Shown here: in pieces, positions 44,363 through 56,488 of the stretch
Layout: each line of letters opens with the position of its first letter
Position numbering within the stretch: position 1 is the stretch's first letter
From: Pyrenophora tritici-repentis
Taxonomy: Eukaryota > Ascomycota > Dothideomycetes > Pleosporales > Pleosporaceae
Reading direction: 5' to 3'
Assembly (NCBI RefSeq): GCF_003171515.1
Contig: NC_089394.1
Coordinates: forward strand, 682,001-746,000
Length of the DNA: 64,000 nucleotides
Notes under the pieces: generated by a model
Seen by the model: only the letters and a program-made list of their open reading frames with translations
What the model was told of the DNA's origin: nothing
Databases searched by the model: none
Program-made: the position numbers and the translations under genes

Positions 44363-46843
44363 GAAGGTGGGGAATCCAGAACTGGGGGTTGTCAGGATGT
44401 TGGCTGAGATTCGTCTCGCAGCGGTGGTTTGGGGTAACTTGTTTTCTTATCTATCGGATCGCGTACCGTGAGATGTTAGTGGGAGACTCTTAGGGTTGAT
44501 TTCGTAATGTTGAGGGGTAAAGAGATTGAGTATACAGATCCCAGCAGCTTCGTTTCAAGACCAACCTTTTCATCATCGCGTTCAACCTGTCGAATTCTCG
44601 GTGCAGACCTTGTCTTATTTGGTCTCTGCCAGAGTATGCATATGCATAAGGAGCATCCCTCTGCATCATGCGGATACTTATCCGCGCTATGGCTCATGAG
44701 GGCATGTATGTATGTGTGTGTGTGTGTAATCCATTAGCGTCCTTTATCAGTCAGAGACTATGTAGGACGGTGGCAGATGCCATTCTAGCTATTTTTATCT
44801 CTCCTTTGATGTTCGTTGGTTATGTTTGACTAATGTAGTTTAGGCATGTCCTAGCTATTACAGGGGAGGAGAGAAAGTAAAACCCTATTATAGCTGCCTG
44901 TTTTTCCTTCTCTTCAACCTATCTCTTTTTGCAACGCTTTCCTCGTGTTCCTAAGTCTGAAAAAACCTCAAAGGGGAAAAAGCCATGGGATCTTGAACGA
45001 GGCGTAGGGTTGTAACAAGCTTAGCGTAGTGTTTGTAGTCGTAGCAGTGCGTGGCTCGGGTGTACTGCGGCTATAACCTGTCGCTTAGGTTTGCAGGGGT
45101 AGGTGAAAATTTGCGAGTTGGAGTAAGCCGTTCGATATTTTTTGGTAAAGCCACAAGTGGCGGTGAGAGGAGAAGGATTCGAACCTTCGACCTCTACTAC
45201 ACTGCAAATTTGGAGTGCGGTAAAGGAATACCAGGCGCTTTACCACTGCGCCATCCCCCCTCATGAGGGCATATATACCTGCGTAGTGATGGACTGTTGA
45301 CGTAACGGAGATGCGTCCTCTTCCCCTCACTGAATGATGACCTCAACATCTACCAAAAGGACCTTTTTGCCCACCGGTCTCTATGCGAACGCGTAACAGA
45401 CGATCGGCGACGCAGGTTGAAGTTACATCCATGGTTCTGGGAAACCGTTTGAGCTCCACAGCCAACCCCGTGGGGTCTTCACAGTAACATGCCACTACTA
45501 CCGAAAATACATCCGACATGACCCGCGAGGATGGGCAATAGTGCAGAAGAATATTAATTGGCCTTTGCGCCTGGTGGTGGCCAAGACGAAGGGTTTCCGG
45601 TGGACTGGCTTGGCCGGCTCGTGATTGGGCCAGATGATGGTGGAAGGGATGCGTGCTCCGGAGCAGTTCCATTTTCCACCCAAGCGGCCTCGAGACGAAG
45701 CTGACGCTAAACTACATGGACGGGCTCCTGTCATTCTGACACCCGACGAATATCCGAGCGCGGCTCCATGAACGACGCACTGCCAGGACGCTTAAAACCC
45801 CATCCGTGCCACGAGTGCAGCGTCGGCGCTACCTTCCCCGCAACGCACTTCAACCCAAGCTCTTGGAACAGATCTCGGCTGCTTGGCCCTAGCTTCCAAG
45901 TCCAACGCTCGGTCGCTTTTCAGGCCTTCGAAACAAACCAAACCTCCAACACCAAGATTTGGTGGCTTGCCAATCCGCCTTTTCCTGCGACAAGACCCCA
46001 AAGACTTTCAGCTTCCGTCTGGGCTGATTGACCGGAAGCATCTACGAGTTTTGATGCTGAAAGGTTTGCGCTATTGTTTGCCTCAGGATTGTTCTTGGTA
46101 TTTCGGCATTTCCTTGTTGGGGTGGGGTTCGTGCTTCGTCACGATGTGCTCAGCTGGGTGAGGTGAGACTGGAGAAGAGCCGCGGGTGTTTATCCAGCCT
46201 CATGTTTCAATACTTTACGGTCCGGATACTACGGCGTATACCGAACAAGTCGACCCCCTACTGTAACATGATGCTCACGTTCATTCAACAATTTTGATGT
46301 CGGCGACACACTGGCGACTTCAAACGAAACACGCGACCACCGAAAGACTCCGATATAAGGCTCGGACCACAACCAGTGAGCTCCCGCGCTTACTAGTCAG
46401 GAATGCCCAGCTTCTGGACAAGTCCCCGCCGCGCTTTTGTGCCACATGCTTGCATGTTTGCCATCCCCCGGTAGTTGAATGACCTCCCAAGAATAAGCAG
46501 CGGGCACACTTGCCATGGGAGAGCCCGCGCTACCTCGCCATCACCCGCGTCAAGACTCTCCAAGACGGCCGAGAGAAGCGTCTTAGGTTTCTTGGGTAGT
46601 ATGCATGCGCGGAGAAAACTAGTCAGTGCCGTGTGTTTTCGGAACCTGGTTGATAGACATGATCTGAGGCAATATGGGTCCTACAACATCACTGTGGGGG
46701 TTTGGTGGTGTGTATAAGAGGCGACTCCACGTCCTAGGGTTTTTGCTTCCCCAGATCATCCAGCTCGGTCTCTGGCGATCCATCGACACTTTTTCTACAT
46801 TTGATTTGCTCACATCACCATATCTCAACTGTTTGCAGCAACT
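44363..46843. other. Intergenic region, 2.5 kb, containing a tRNA-like gene
   Basis: Apart from the tRNA-like sequence at 45164-45260 I see only short, non-ATG or domain-free frames. The last about 300 bp form the promoter of the MFS gene. Confidence 0.5.
45164..45260 (-). tRNA. tRNA-like gene, isotype unresolved
   Basis: The minus strand shows both internal Pol III boxes: an A box (TGGCGCAGTGG) and a B box (GGTTCGAATCC). A seven-pair acceptor stem (GGGGGGA with TCCTCTC, some G-U) and perfect D (GCGC/GCGC) and T (GAAGG/CCTTC) stems fold in the right places. The total is 97 nt, about 24 more than a normal tRNA, which suggests an intron after position 37. The segment between D and T arms does not give a clean seven-base anticodon loop: TGGTA/TACCG pair perfectly around only six bases (TTCCTT), and CCT is the best anticodon guess. 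Either an intron-containing tRNA I cannot resolve or a tRNA-derived pseudogene. Confidence 0.6.
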
Positions 46844-48413
46844 ATGATGGAAACTAAGAAGAATGAGGTCGTCACCACGCTTGAGCGAGCTCAGACTCGA
46901 GACGAGGAGCTCATGAAGTCTGTCCCCATAGTCGGCAAGGTCGACTATTCTGGAGCATACGAGAAGACGGATCCACGAGAGATTGCACTCGTCAGGAAAC
47001 TCGACAAATGGATCATGCCCATGCTGTGGTCTATGTACTGGCTCAACTACCTTGGTAGGCCTATCACAATTTTCTAGGGGACCTCCATCTTTACTAACAT
47101 CTCATTCTAGACCGTAATGCGATTGCACTTGCCCGTCTCGATGACCTGGAAGAAGACCTAAACCTCACCAGTACCCAATACCAAACCTGCGTGAGCATCT
47201 TGTTCGTAGGATACCTTCTGGGTCAAATCCCCAGTAACATGTTCCTCAACCGAACCCGTCCTAGTCGCTATATGGGTATTTGCATGGGTCTCTGGGCCAT
47301 TGTCTCAGCCCTCACTGCCTTGTCTAAAGACTTCACCGGCCTCCTGCTCACCCGCTTCTTCCTCGGTGTGACAGAAGCGCCCTACTACCCCGGCGCCGTC
47401 TACATGCTCTCCATGTTCTACACCCGCAAGGAAGTCGCCACCCGCATTGCCATCCTTTACACCGGCAACATCCTTGCCACCGCCTTCGCGGGCTTGATTG
47501 CAGCGGGCATTTTCCACGGTCTCGGCGATGTAGGCGGCATCTCAGGCTGGAGGTGGTTGTTTATCCTCCAGGGAGCTGTTACATTTGTCATTGCCATTGT
47601 AGGATTTTTCCTGCTCCCAGATTTCCCACACAACACCTGGTGGCTTACTCAAGCGGAGCGTGAACTCGCCACCAACCGCATGGCCTTGGACACTGTCGGC
47701 AACAAGGGCGAGACCTCCGTCTGGGCTGGATTCAGACAAGCCGGCAAGGACCCCATGGTTTGGATCTTCGCTGCTATGGCGCACATGCATCTCGCAGCCA
47801 ACGGCTTCAAGAACTTCTTCCCTACTGTCGTAGAAACGCTCGGTTTCGGTCAGACCATCACACTTGTCCTCACATGCCCACCTTACCTAATCGCCGGCGC
47901 CGTCACAATCGCCGTCTCATGGTCCTCCGGCAAGTTCAACGAGCGCACATGGCACATTACCATTTCCAAAGCCGTCGCCACCTTCGGCTTTGGTCTCGCA
48001 TGTGCTGAGATAGGTGTTGCGGGCCGTTACGTCGCCATGGTCATCTTCACAATCGGTACTTATGGTGTCAACTCTTTGATTCTGGGTTGGTGTGGATCAA
48101 CATGTGGTCAGACGCCCGAGAAGAAGGCCGTCGCTATCGGTATCGTTACTACGGTTATGAACGCCTCGTTTATCTGGTAAGTCCCCTAACACCCTAATTG
48201 TTGTGTGTATAGAGCCAAGCTAACATGTTCTAAAGGACCCCGTACCTCTGGCCCAAGTCTGATGGCCCACGCTACGTCATTGCCTTGTCTTCTTCGGCCG
48301 CCTTTAGTGTTGCGACTGCGTTGTTCGCGTGGGCTGCAAAGATTTGCTTCATGCGCAAGAACAAGAAGCTGAGGGAGGAGGACAGCGATAACCATACCTT
48401 TTATGTTTACTAG
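46844..48413 (+). CDS. MFS transporter, Dal5/ACS (anion:cation symporter) type
   Basis: Three exons (46844-47054, 47111-48176, 48236-48413) give 484 residues with about 12 hydrophobic segments, both termini polar. Family marks: KLDKWIMPMLWSMYWLNYLDRNAI at the first helix, where the Asp-Arg pair lies across intron 1, then GYLLGQIPSNM, the MFS loop NRTRPSRYMG, and RFFLGVTEAPYYPG. This pattern is typical of fungal Dal5-like permeases for allantoate, nicotinate, pantothenate or small peptides, at the plasma membrane. The substrate cannot be assigned. It is not beside any related catabolic gene. Confidence 0.93.
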
Positions 48414-49552
48414 ATCATTTCCTTTCTGGCTATAGAATGGGTTGGTCGTGTGTGGTAATGCAAGAATAAATCGGCTGCAGGAATCAGCGCAGATAGATGG
48501 ATGAGGTTTATCAATAATATACGTTGATCAGTTTTGATTGTTGTACTTTGAGTGTTGTTTCCTGCCGCCCCCTCCTACTCAACATTCTAGGCTTTTGGAA
48601 ATGTGTGCTGAGAATAAAATACTGCGAAGATGCTAAAGCTGCTCTAATAGAAGTTTAATTGCATTTGTCTACCTAATTCCAAGCGGTTTCCCACGTACAC
48701 AGGAGCCCAAACAACATTGAACCTCTCAAACAAACCACGTGACCTCCCTCCCACCACACCACCCCTGCGCAATAACCAGCCATCTCTAGATACCCTCTCA
48801 TACCAATCCCCCTCCCGCGCCTTAAACAATCTTCCCTGCATACCCGCTCACGCCTTCCAGCAACCTTCCGCAACCGGCCCTCGCTAGTCCCAGCCCTGTC
48901 CCACCAAAAACTAGGCAGACGCGTTATGTCCACCTCGGGAAAAAAGGGCCAAAAAACTCTCATGCATGTGTGCGGCTGATTAGATTGAATGGTTTAGGTA
49001 ACGTGGATGTTCATAGTGACGAATTAGGAGCAAAGAAGATGGTGCACGGAAGCGGGAATGGTGGAAGGGGACGGCTGGGGAGGATACGGCTGGCGGGACG
49101 AAAAAGGCTATATAAGGGTACTTCACTCTTCTTCTTCTTCTTCTCTGCCGTTGCTGAGAAACACGTTTTCATTTTTCTTTTGAAAACGTAGGATACGCAT
49201 GATGATGTGATATAGTTGTATGGTTTGTCATTACTACGTACATGATTTCTCTCTCTTCTCTTCTCCATAGCTATGGCTGGAGCGGGGAGAGCGCGCGTAC
49301 AGCCTGGGGTGGGTAAGAGATAAAACTAACCAGAAAAGAGATAAGAAAAAAGTATCATTTTCCCCATAGCCGAGCCTAAAACGCCAGAGTCATGCTTTTG
49401 TGTCCTTGGGTATGCCAATCTGTGGACAGTCGCTGGAGCAAACGAAAATGGATGCAGTAATGGAAAGAGTAGGAGTAAGAGGAGAAAGAAGCTGAACAGT
49501 ATGTGTGTAAGCGGGCGGGTACAACGGCAAGGAAAGAGCATTGTCGCTTGGA
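48414..49552. other. Convergent intergenic region
   Basis: 3' flanks of the MFS transporter and the C2H2-like gene. Contains a CTT microsatellite (49127-49144) 15 bp after a TATATAAG. No gene is supported. Confidence 0.5.
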
Positions 49553-50374
49553 TTATGAGCGACGTGGCACCGGTTGTCGAGGTGCTCTAACGTGCTGCGT
49601 CCGATGCCGCCGTCCATCTCTATCGCGTCTCCTGCCAACGGTCTCAACAAAGTTGGCGGGCGGATGCGACAAGTTATGATTTCCGCCTTTAAGTTCCTTC
49701 AAATCCTCGTCGTCGATGAGTCTGCGCTGCCACAGAAATTCGAAGAGGTGGAAGTCTGGTCGCGAGGTGCGCTGGAGCGTCTGACCCTGCATGACGTGAT
49801 CGTATGCGATGTGCTCCATGCGCATATCCCAAGCCATCTTGCCAAACTCGCACGTCACGGTCCAGTCGCACAGCGGACACTGCGCCGTCTGTGGTGGTTC
49901 TTCGCCGCGGAGATGCGAGGCGCAGTGGACTTCCCATTCTTCTTTGTCGACAAAGGTGTAATCGCAGTTTAGGAACCAGAAGACGCATTCGAACATTGGT
50001 GTTGGACAGACGACATCTGGGATTTCGAGTATGCCATCGTTGTTCCTTTCTACCAAGAGTGGTACCCCGGAGAATGTACCCGCTAGTCCAGTGCATATGC
50101 TCGTCTCAGTCGGCGTCGAATCAGTGCAGTACGAGCGCAGTGATGGCGGGTTGTGGATCGAGGCATTGCTCTGATGGATGAGAGCAGGCGCCATGGACGA
50201 CCCGCTCTTGACGGTGCTTGTCTCGAGCAAGTCTTCAATGCCCGCCTCGTACAGGCTTTGTAGGTATTCGGTACCGAAATTCACCAATCGAGTGGTTACG
50301 TCGGGCTCATCCACCCAGTTGTTGAGCATGGGAGCAATCCGACGATTGTTGCGTTGAAGGCTTGCCAGAGACAT
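49553..50374 (-). CDS. C2H2-like zinc-binding protein of unknown function
   Basis: 273 codons from ATG (MSLASLQRNNRRIAP). The middle holds a C-x6-C-x12-H-x3-H pattern (CVFWFLNC..HCASH) and, 16 residues on, a second C-x2-C..H-x4-H set (CPLCDW..HIAYDH), so one or two atypical zinc fingers are likely. DFHLFEFLWQRRLIDDEDL follows, then a very basic C-terminus (GRRRDRDGRRHR). The tail looks frame-dependent; a small 3' intron that would change the last about 25 residues is possible. The family is not recognised, though it resembles uncharacterised fungal C2H2 proteins. Confidence 0.7.
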   Translation of the reverse strand: MSLASLQRNNRRIAPMLNNWVDEPDVTTRLVNFGTEYLQSLYEAGIEDLLETSTVKSGSSMAPALIHQSNASIHNPPSLRSYCTDSTPTETSICTGLAGTFSGVPLLVERNNDGILEIPDVVCPTPMFECVFWFLNCDYTFVDKEEWEVHCASHLRGEEPPQTAQCPLCDWTVTCEFGKMAWDMRMEHIAYDHVMQGQTLQRTSRPDFHLFEFLWQRRLIDDEDLKELKGGNHNLSHPPANFVETVGRRRDRDGRRHRTQHVRAPRQPVPRRS

Positions 50375-51657
50375 GCTCGCGCGGCTTGCGGGGTCCGCTA
50401 TTGTGGCGCATGATCAGCCTTGAAATCATTGGAGAGAATGCATGTTACAGCCTTGCAAACGAATGCTTGCAGAGGCTGTACAAGCGAATCAAGACTCACT
50501 GGATGTTGGGAGTTGTTGGCCCGGCATGGTGTCAGGAACAACGATACTAGGACGACGGGTGCGATTTAGCGTATCGCGGGGTCAAGCGGTTGGTCTTGAG
50601 AGTTGGTCTCCAAGGATGCTTCACGCTTCTCGAGCACGGATCAGACCGACTTTATATCCGGCTAACAACGTAGCCAGCCGATCAGAGTCATATGCGGAGT
50701 TGAGGCTCTGCGGAGATTGCAACATGGACTTGTTGACCGACCCCGCCTATCTTCACCATGTGCACACCAACGCTTCCACTACGGACGACATCTACCCGCC
50801 AAACCAGCCAAACCTATGGTATCGCAGCATCTCTCAGCAGCTCGATATGCCACGGCCCGCCTTCCTGGCGGAGCGCCAATTGATTGGGGCGGAGACCTGC
50901 AGATGACGGCTGTCTGCAGGTGTGGGGTGACTCTTTTGTATGAGCGGACAGCTGCTCCACACCTCCGACCGCCCTTTCGACACTAGAACTATACCTTCAG
51001 TATGGTGGTATGTCGGTGTGCTGTATGCTTTCTTTTGTGTAACTGACATCCGGTTAACTATGCTTCCCGGAACCGCCCCTACATGGTGGATGAGCAACAA
51101 CGTCTTGGCGTTCTACTGCTCCGCTCTGCTGTGCGTTTCAAGCCGGATGATTCATGCCACATCGAGCAGCCTGCGACACGATTCCAACGCATGCGCCTCA
51201 CGTGGGCAGGATCTGTTACTCGATTCATTATTGTCAGCAATAACGCGGCCAAACGAACTCGACTCAGTTGTAGGCAAACGCCTTTGAACACAGCAACATG
51301 AGCATTTATCTTTGATACGCCGAGGCCGAATTATCTGAGCGATCCTGCCAAGCACCACTGTCTCATAAACCGGGACATCTCGCGGATACCGCGCGTTCAG
51401 CCTTACTTGCGTTCGCCGGGACCCCTTCATGCGCTTTGCTTTTCGCGACAAAGCGTCAGGTCAGGGCACTTCAACGGGATCCTTGAAGCTTGCGCATCCT
51501 TCTTACGTTAAGTCGCTGAGCGACAAAGGTTGCCGTTGCTGCAGTCGTAATACACATTCGTTATAGAAGGAGATCAGCGCTTCACCCATGCTCACACGGC
51601 TCGAAATCACGAAATCACAGATCGGTAACCGGACGGCCCCCCGGTGGCTTCGTCGAC
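50375..51657. other. Divergent intergenic region
   Basis: Promoters of the C2H2-like gene (minus) and the GPI-protein gene (plus). Short frames here lack any domain. Confidence 0.5.
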
Positions 51658-52854
51658 ATGCCCACGCTCCACGCGTTCTTCAACCTTCCCACGATCCTCC
51701 TTACGACGCTGGTTGCCCACGCATATGCGCAACAAGGTGCTATCGATGACGAAAAAGTCTCCAACCGGCCCACTTACGCGACGGCACTCACGGGCGGTGA
51801 GGGTTGTGAGTTTACCGACATTGAGGAGATCCGCGATGGCTTCTCAGAGATGACGATGCTCTTCGGCGCTGCCACCCCGTTCGATCTCACTTCTCAGCCA
51901 GCGCGAGAGCTCTTTGGTTCGTCAATACTAGGGAACTATACAGATATGATTGCGACAAATCTGCAGCGGGCAGCGAATTATGGCGTACTGGTGGGGGGAC
52001 AAGGAGCAGTAAACTCGGACATACACATACGATGCGACGACCCCATGAAGCTCTGCAACAAAGGCAACAAGCGCGAAGGCGACCACGCGGCATACAACAT
52101 TGGCAACGACCCCCACGTAGTATTCTGTCCCGACTACTTTACCATGGACTCGCTCGACGCGCGCATCGACAGGAAAGCACAGAACCAGATAGAAAAGGAC
52201 CGGTTGATGGAATACTACAACCGCGCAGCCCTCTGGGCGCGGATGGTTATGCACTTTAGTGAGATTGGTATAGCAGTCGTCCAGCGTCCTGCACCCGCGC
52301 CTCTCAACTCGACGAGTGAGTGGGTCATTGCTGAATCTCGAGGTGCCATGAACACCTCTGTGCTCGCTGGTGTACTCAACGAACAGCCTGATAGACGCAC
52401 GGATCCACAAACCCTCAAGTACGCCTATGGCGCCACACGTGCGAAATTGCTTGCTGTGTTGTCCACGCAGATGCCCTATGATGCTGCGAATAATGCGGAG
52501 AATTACGCCTTGTATGCGCTGGCACAGTATATCATAAAGAGGAGGGGTTTCTACCCGGCCGTTCCAATAATGGATTTCCCGAACGAGGCCAGTGTGCTTA
52601 CGAATGAGAACCTGCAGGATGGAGAGAGGGTCAAATATGCGTATTTTGATGCTGTGGATGTTGTGTAAGTTTGCGTTTGTTCCTGCAGAGTGAGATTAGA
52701 GCTGACAATAGACAGTGCGAGACCAGCGAATATGGTATTAAAGGGTGCGCCGTTGCCTTCTTCGGATGCGTCAGCCAACGTCGTGTCATCTGCGGTGGTG
52801 GGTCTGGCAATCATTCTGATGGCACGCTCTTTTCTCTTCTCATTCATGGGTTGA
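51658..52854 (+). CDS. Secreted GPI-anchored, metallopeptidase-like protein
   Basis: Two exons (51658-52664, 52716-52854; 51-bp intron) give 381 residues. Signal peptide: PTILLTTLVAHAYAQ. The acceptor is the CAG at 52713-52715, because only that phase yields a C-terminal Ser/Ala stretch and hydrophobic tail (VVGLAIILMARSFLFSFMG) typical of a GPI signal. The body resembles zincin-like fungal secreted proteins: IHIRCDDPMKLC, VVFCPDYFTMDSL, and a helix WARMVMHFSEIG where a metalloprotease would carry HExxH. That motif is absent, so catalysis is doubtful. N-glycosylation sites include NYTD and NTSV. The family assignment is from general pattern only. Confidence 0.8.
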
Positions 52855-54672
52855 AGTGTACGATGAGCAAACGACAACTCAAGTGGATGAGAACGGCTGA
52901 GCTGGAAATTAATTATCCACTCGGCCAACATATCCCTGACCCGCATCGGAGCTGAGGAACAGACTGCAGACGGCTGCAACGTCTACTTTCAGCGGACTGC
53001 AGAAGGTGCCTCATACAAAATCCAGCATGATCGGGTGATTGCACTTAGGCACCATCAGACCCTCCGACTTCTGGATCAAACATCGCCGCTGAGCAGCTTG
53101 GCATGCATGCTCCGACCCCTGAAGTCCAGGATCAAGGCCGTTTCATTCCCGCACGAGACGCAGGGAACAGCGAAAGGGTTCGCTAAGGGGTGGTTCATGG
53201 AGATTATGGGATATCAAATACGTAAGCTTGGTGTTCCGGCGCTCTGGGCCTATCCACAGTTGTGTTGGCTGTGGGAGATGGATGTTACAAGGGAACTCCG
53301 GCCTGGTTGGAGAATGGAACTTTCAAGTGGTCAAGCCGCAACAGCGAAAAGGCTGGTGGGAGGAAAGCTCAACACATGAAAGTGATGATGAGTTTCATGT
53401 AGACTGTTTGTAAGGGATGTATCAAACGACCTGTGATGGTCCCGTGGTATTACTGAGGATGAATACATGTGATTCTCCATTGGCTGTGTGTTATATTACA
53501 GGGTGCTTGACCGTGTTCCGCAACGGGATCGGCCGAAGAAGCTTCTTTCAATCAAACCCATAGGGGTATCGTACGAGCTTCGGTGGCCGTACGGCGTAAA
53601 CTGCCTACGGCGGACTCAAATGGTGATCTGCAGCCGAGGCGACAAAAGTCAAGATGATCATGGTAATCTAGGCCGAGGATACGGCGGGGAACCTAACGCA
53701 ACCAGTGTGTTGTAGTCGCTCGCGCCGTGATGGATGATGTAACGGGTAGGGTGCATACAGTAATGCAGTACCAGCCCCCAGACTGGTCCCCAGATCTCCC
53801 AACCCCAGGGGCGATCGGTACATGTCAGCCAACTAGAGAGAGTGTCGTGTGACGGTTGAGAGTGAGTCAGTCAAACAGGGCGGGCGGAGGATTATTTTTC
53901 TTTTGGCTAATGAACGGTTGGGAATGCGGGGGATGGCGCGTTTTGCAGCAAAAAAAGACGAGGGCTGCCACGAAGAAGGCGCAAAGTGCAAACCCTACTG
54001 TACCAGTATTCAGTCGAAAGGCTATAACAGTCACTAGAGGCGCCCGATGGAATTGGAGCATGTCGTCCGGGGCGGTTCGGAAAGCTTGGCCGTTAGACGG
54101 CAAGTAGTGGACGGAGCAAGCGACTAGGAACGGACTAGCGGCAGCAGTTGGCAGTAGTGGCAGCTGTGGGCTCATGTGGGTGCAAGACTTCTGGCATGTG
54201 AACACGAACTTCTCATGCGCGTCGATCCGCAGAGCACACAAACACTAGATTGTCTTTCCCCGAGGCACGCAGTGAGATTCATGGGAGCTGGATGCCGGGG
54301 ATGCGACTGCTCATAGCACCGTCTCCCCACACTCTACCCTTCGGCCTGCCCTCGCAGCGACCGTCGCGATCCGTCACCGTTCCTCACGTCATATGTCCCA
54401 ACAGCTCCCAACAACTCCAATCTGAACCGACCTGAGACGCACCGTCACGACCAGGCGACTGCTTTCGAGTCTAGATCTGCCCTGGGAGCGGCGTACGAAT
54501 GCGCTAGTCCGGACATCCTCGCACTCTAGCAGGTACTCTCTACCTAGTAGCTACCACCACCACCACCACCCTTTCACCTTCACCACCTCCCAAAATCAAG
54601 CTGGATACCCTGTCGCATCACTCGTTCGCGGGGCTCGCGGGTGCTACCGCCAGAAGCCTCCCACGTCCCGCT
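52855..54672. other. Intergenic region, 1.8 kb
   Basis: 3' flank of the GPI-protein gene and a long promoter for the bHLH gene, with a CAC microsatellite near 54553. No gene is supported. Confidence 0.5.
54553..54571. repeat. ACC trinucleotide microsatellite
   Basis: Six ACC units, about 100 bp before the bHLH start codon. Confidence 0.85.
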
Positions 54673-56038
54673 ATGAACGACAAGGACCCGCCGCCATTTG
54701 GCTGTAGGTGGACCTGGAGTGCTTACAAGTGACTGCCGGCTGACAGTGAGAGTAGACACCTTTTCCAATGACTTCTTCGAAAGCATTCCCTCGGCCTGCG
54801 ACAACAATGGCCAGTCCATCCTCAGCGACATGGAGAACCAGCACCTCGACAATTTCTTCTCGTCGACCAATCCCTTTGACCTCCTCGATTCGCAACCCCT
54901 CCCGCCAGCCCTGGAGTCAAAGGCAAGCGCGCATGACTACAACAACTGGGAGGACTTTATAGCCCCTCCCACCGTCCACCGCGTCACCAGTACAATACCA
55001 GACCAGGCGCGCTTACAAAACAACTTCCACCACGACCCGCACTATGCGCCGTCTCTACACTCCAACTTTCTAGCAAATACAGAGGATGAACTGCAGGCAG
55101 CCGCGACGCTGTTCAATCAGGCACAGCCCTCGTACATCAACGGCCGATCACATAGCATGCATGAGCAGCCACATGCAAGTACAAACTTTGCCGTAAATTG
55201 CACTTCCGATTTTAGTCACACTGGACTGTCCATGACTATACCCCCGCACAGTCTCATGAATGAACGCCTGGGTGTCCTGACTCCGAGCCATAATGGCCAG
55301 GGCATGGATCCACAATTTCCACCGCAGTGGTCGACAAGCAAAGCGCCGCAGCAACAGCAAGCAGACTTTGGGCCGCCGCTACAAAAGCTAGATCTGAAGA
55401 GATCATATACTTTTGGCACAGACAACTCATTCAATAGTCCATCCGGCTTCTCCGGACTTAACGGCCGCCCGAGCTCACAGGTTGCGGCACGGTCTTCAAT
55501 AAACGACGTGGAAGAGACGCACCAACACTTGCTGCGCGCAGTAGCAGGTATCGTTGAAGCTCCAAGTACCAGCCCTACCACATATACCCATACAGCCTCT
55601 TCACTTGCCCCTGGACCGCGCGACGACGACGATCAGTCTGAAGAAGATGTCTCCAACGACGAGCACGATGATCGGCCGGCAAAGAAGCGGAAAAAGAGTC
55701 TAGCCAAGGGCGGCAAAGACACTCCGAAAAAGGCTGCGCGCAGCAGCAAAGCCCGCAAAGCGGTCGTGGCTGAAGAAAGCGCCAAGAAGAAGCGGACGCC
55801 GGCTGCAGCACAAAAGACACACCGCGAGAACCTGACGGAAGAACAGAAGCGTAACAACCACATCTTATCTGAGCAGAAGCGTCGGGATTTAATCAAGCAG
55901 GGCTACAAAGATTTGAACGAAGTCGTGCCTGCCGTCCGCGGCGGTGGTCTCAGCAAGAGTCAAGTCCTAGTCGAGGCTGCGAATTTCCTAGAGAAACTCA
56001 TCGAAGATAACGAAACCTACCGGCGATCAGCTGGGTGA
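54673..56038 (+). CDS. bHLH transcription factor, Ino4-like type
   Basis: Modelled as 54673-54703 and 54747-56038 (43-bp intron), 440 residues starting MNDKDPPPFG. Without the intron the first ATG is at 54830 (MENQHLDNFF). The N-terminal two thirds is disordered and rich in Ser, Gln, His and Pro. An acidic block (DDDDQSEEDVSNDEHDD) and a basic stretch (AKKRKKS to AKKKRTP) precede the bHLH at the C-terminus: basic region EEQKRNNHILSEQKRR, helix 1 DLIKQGYKDLNEVVP, loop, helix 2 SQVLVEAANFLEKLIEDN. The NxxxSExxRR arrangement suggests E-box binding, like Ino4-type partners. A donor (GTGAGC) overlaps the stop, so a short alternative C-terminal exon is possible. Confidence 0.92.
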
Positions 56039-56488
56039 GCATCATAGGGGTCGACGTTACTACCGCGCACGCTTCACGTGTCAATCACAGCCACGCGCCC
56101 GCTATCGCATTAGGGTTCCTGCTTGGACCGATGCAGCTTTGGCAGGACAGCTAGACTGGATCTTGAATTATTACATCACTTGGCAGAGAAATTGACCACA
56201 GCTTGGGGACCTTTGATCTCCACTCGTCTTTGGATTCCAAACTTGTCACATTCCGGGGCACCCTGGGCAGGAGAACCCGTCGATGGATATGGAGCTCAGA
56301 TGAAAAGAGAGCATTACCTGATGCATTTAGTTTACCTTTTAGGAGTTTAGGATAGGCTACGATACCCCGACGAGGAAAGCTGAAACTTGTGTAGAAACAT
56401 GTAGTTAAAAAATAAAACTTTGTATATACCTCTCTATCTTATACCTGCTGCATCTTCTCTTCCAAACCATCTGTACAGAACCCCACAA
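56039..56488. other. Convergent intergenic region
   Basis: 3' flanks of the bHLH and hydrolase genes. It could hold a short last bHLH exon after a CAG at about 56090. Confidence 0.5.

Noticed and set aside
53035..53715. Two short plus-strand frames downstream of the GPI-protein gene
   Set aside because: Domain-free and not joined by sensible splice sites; treated as intergenic.
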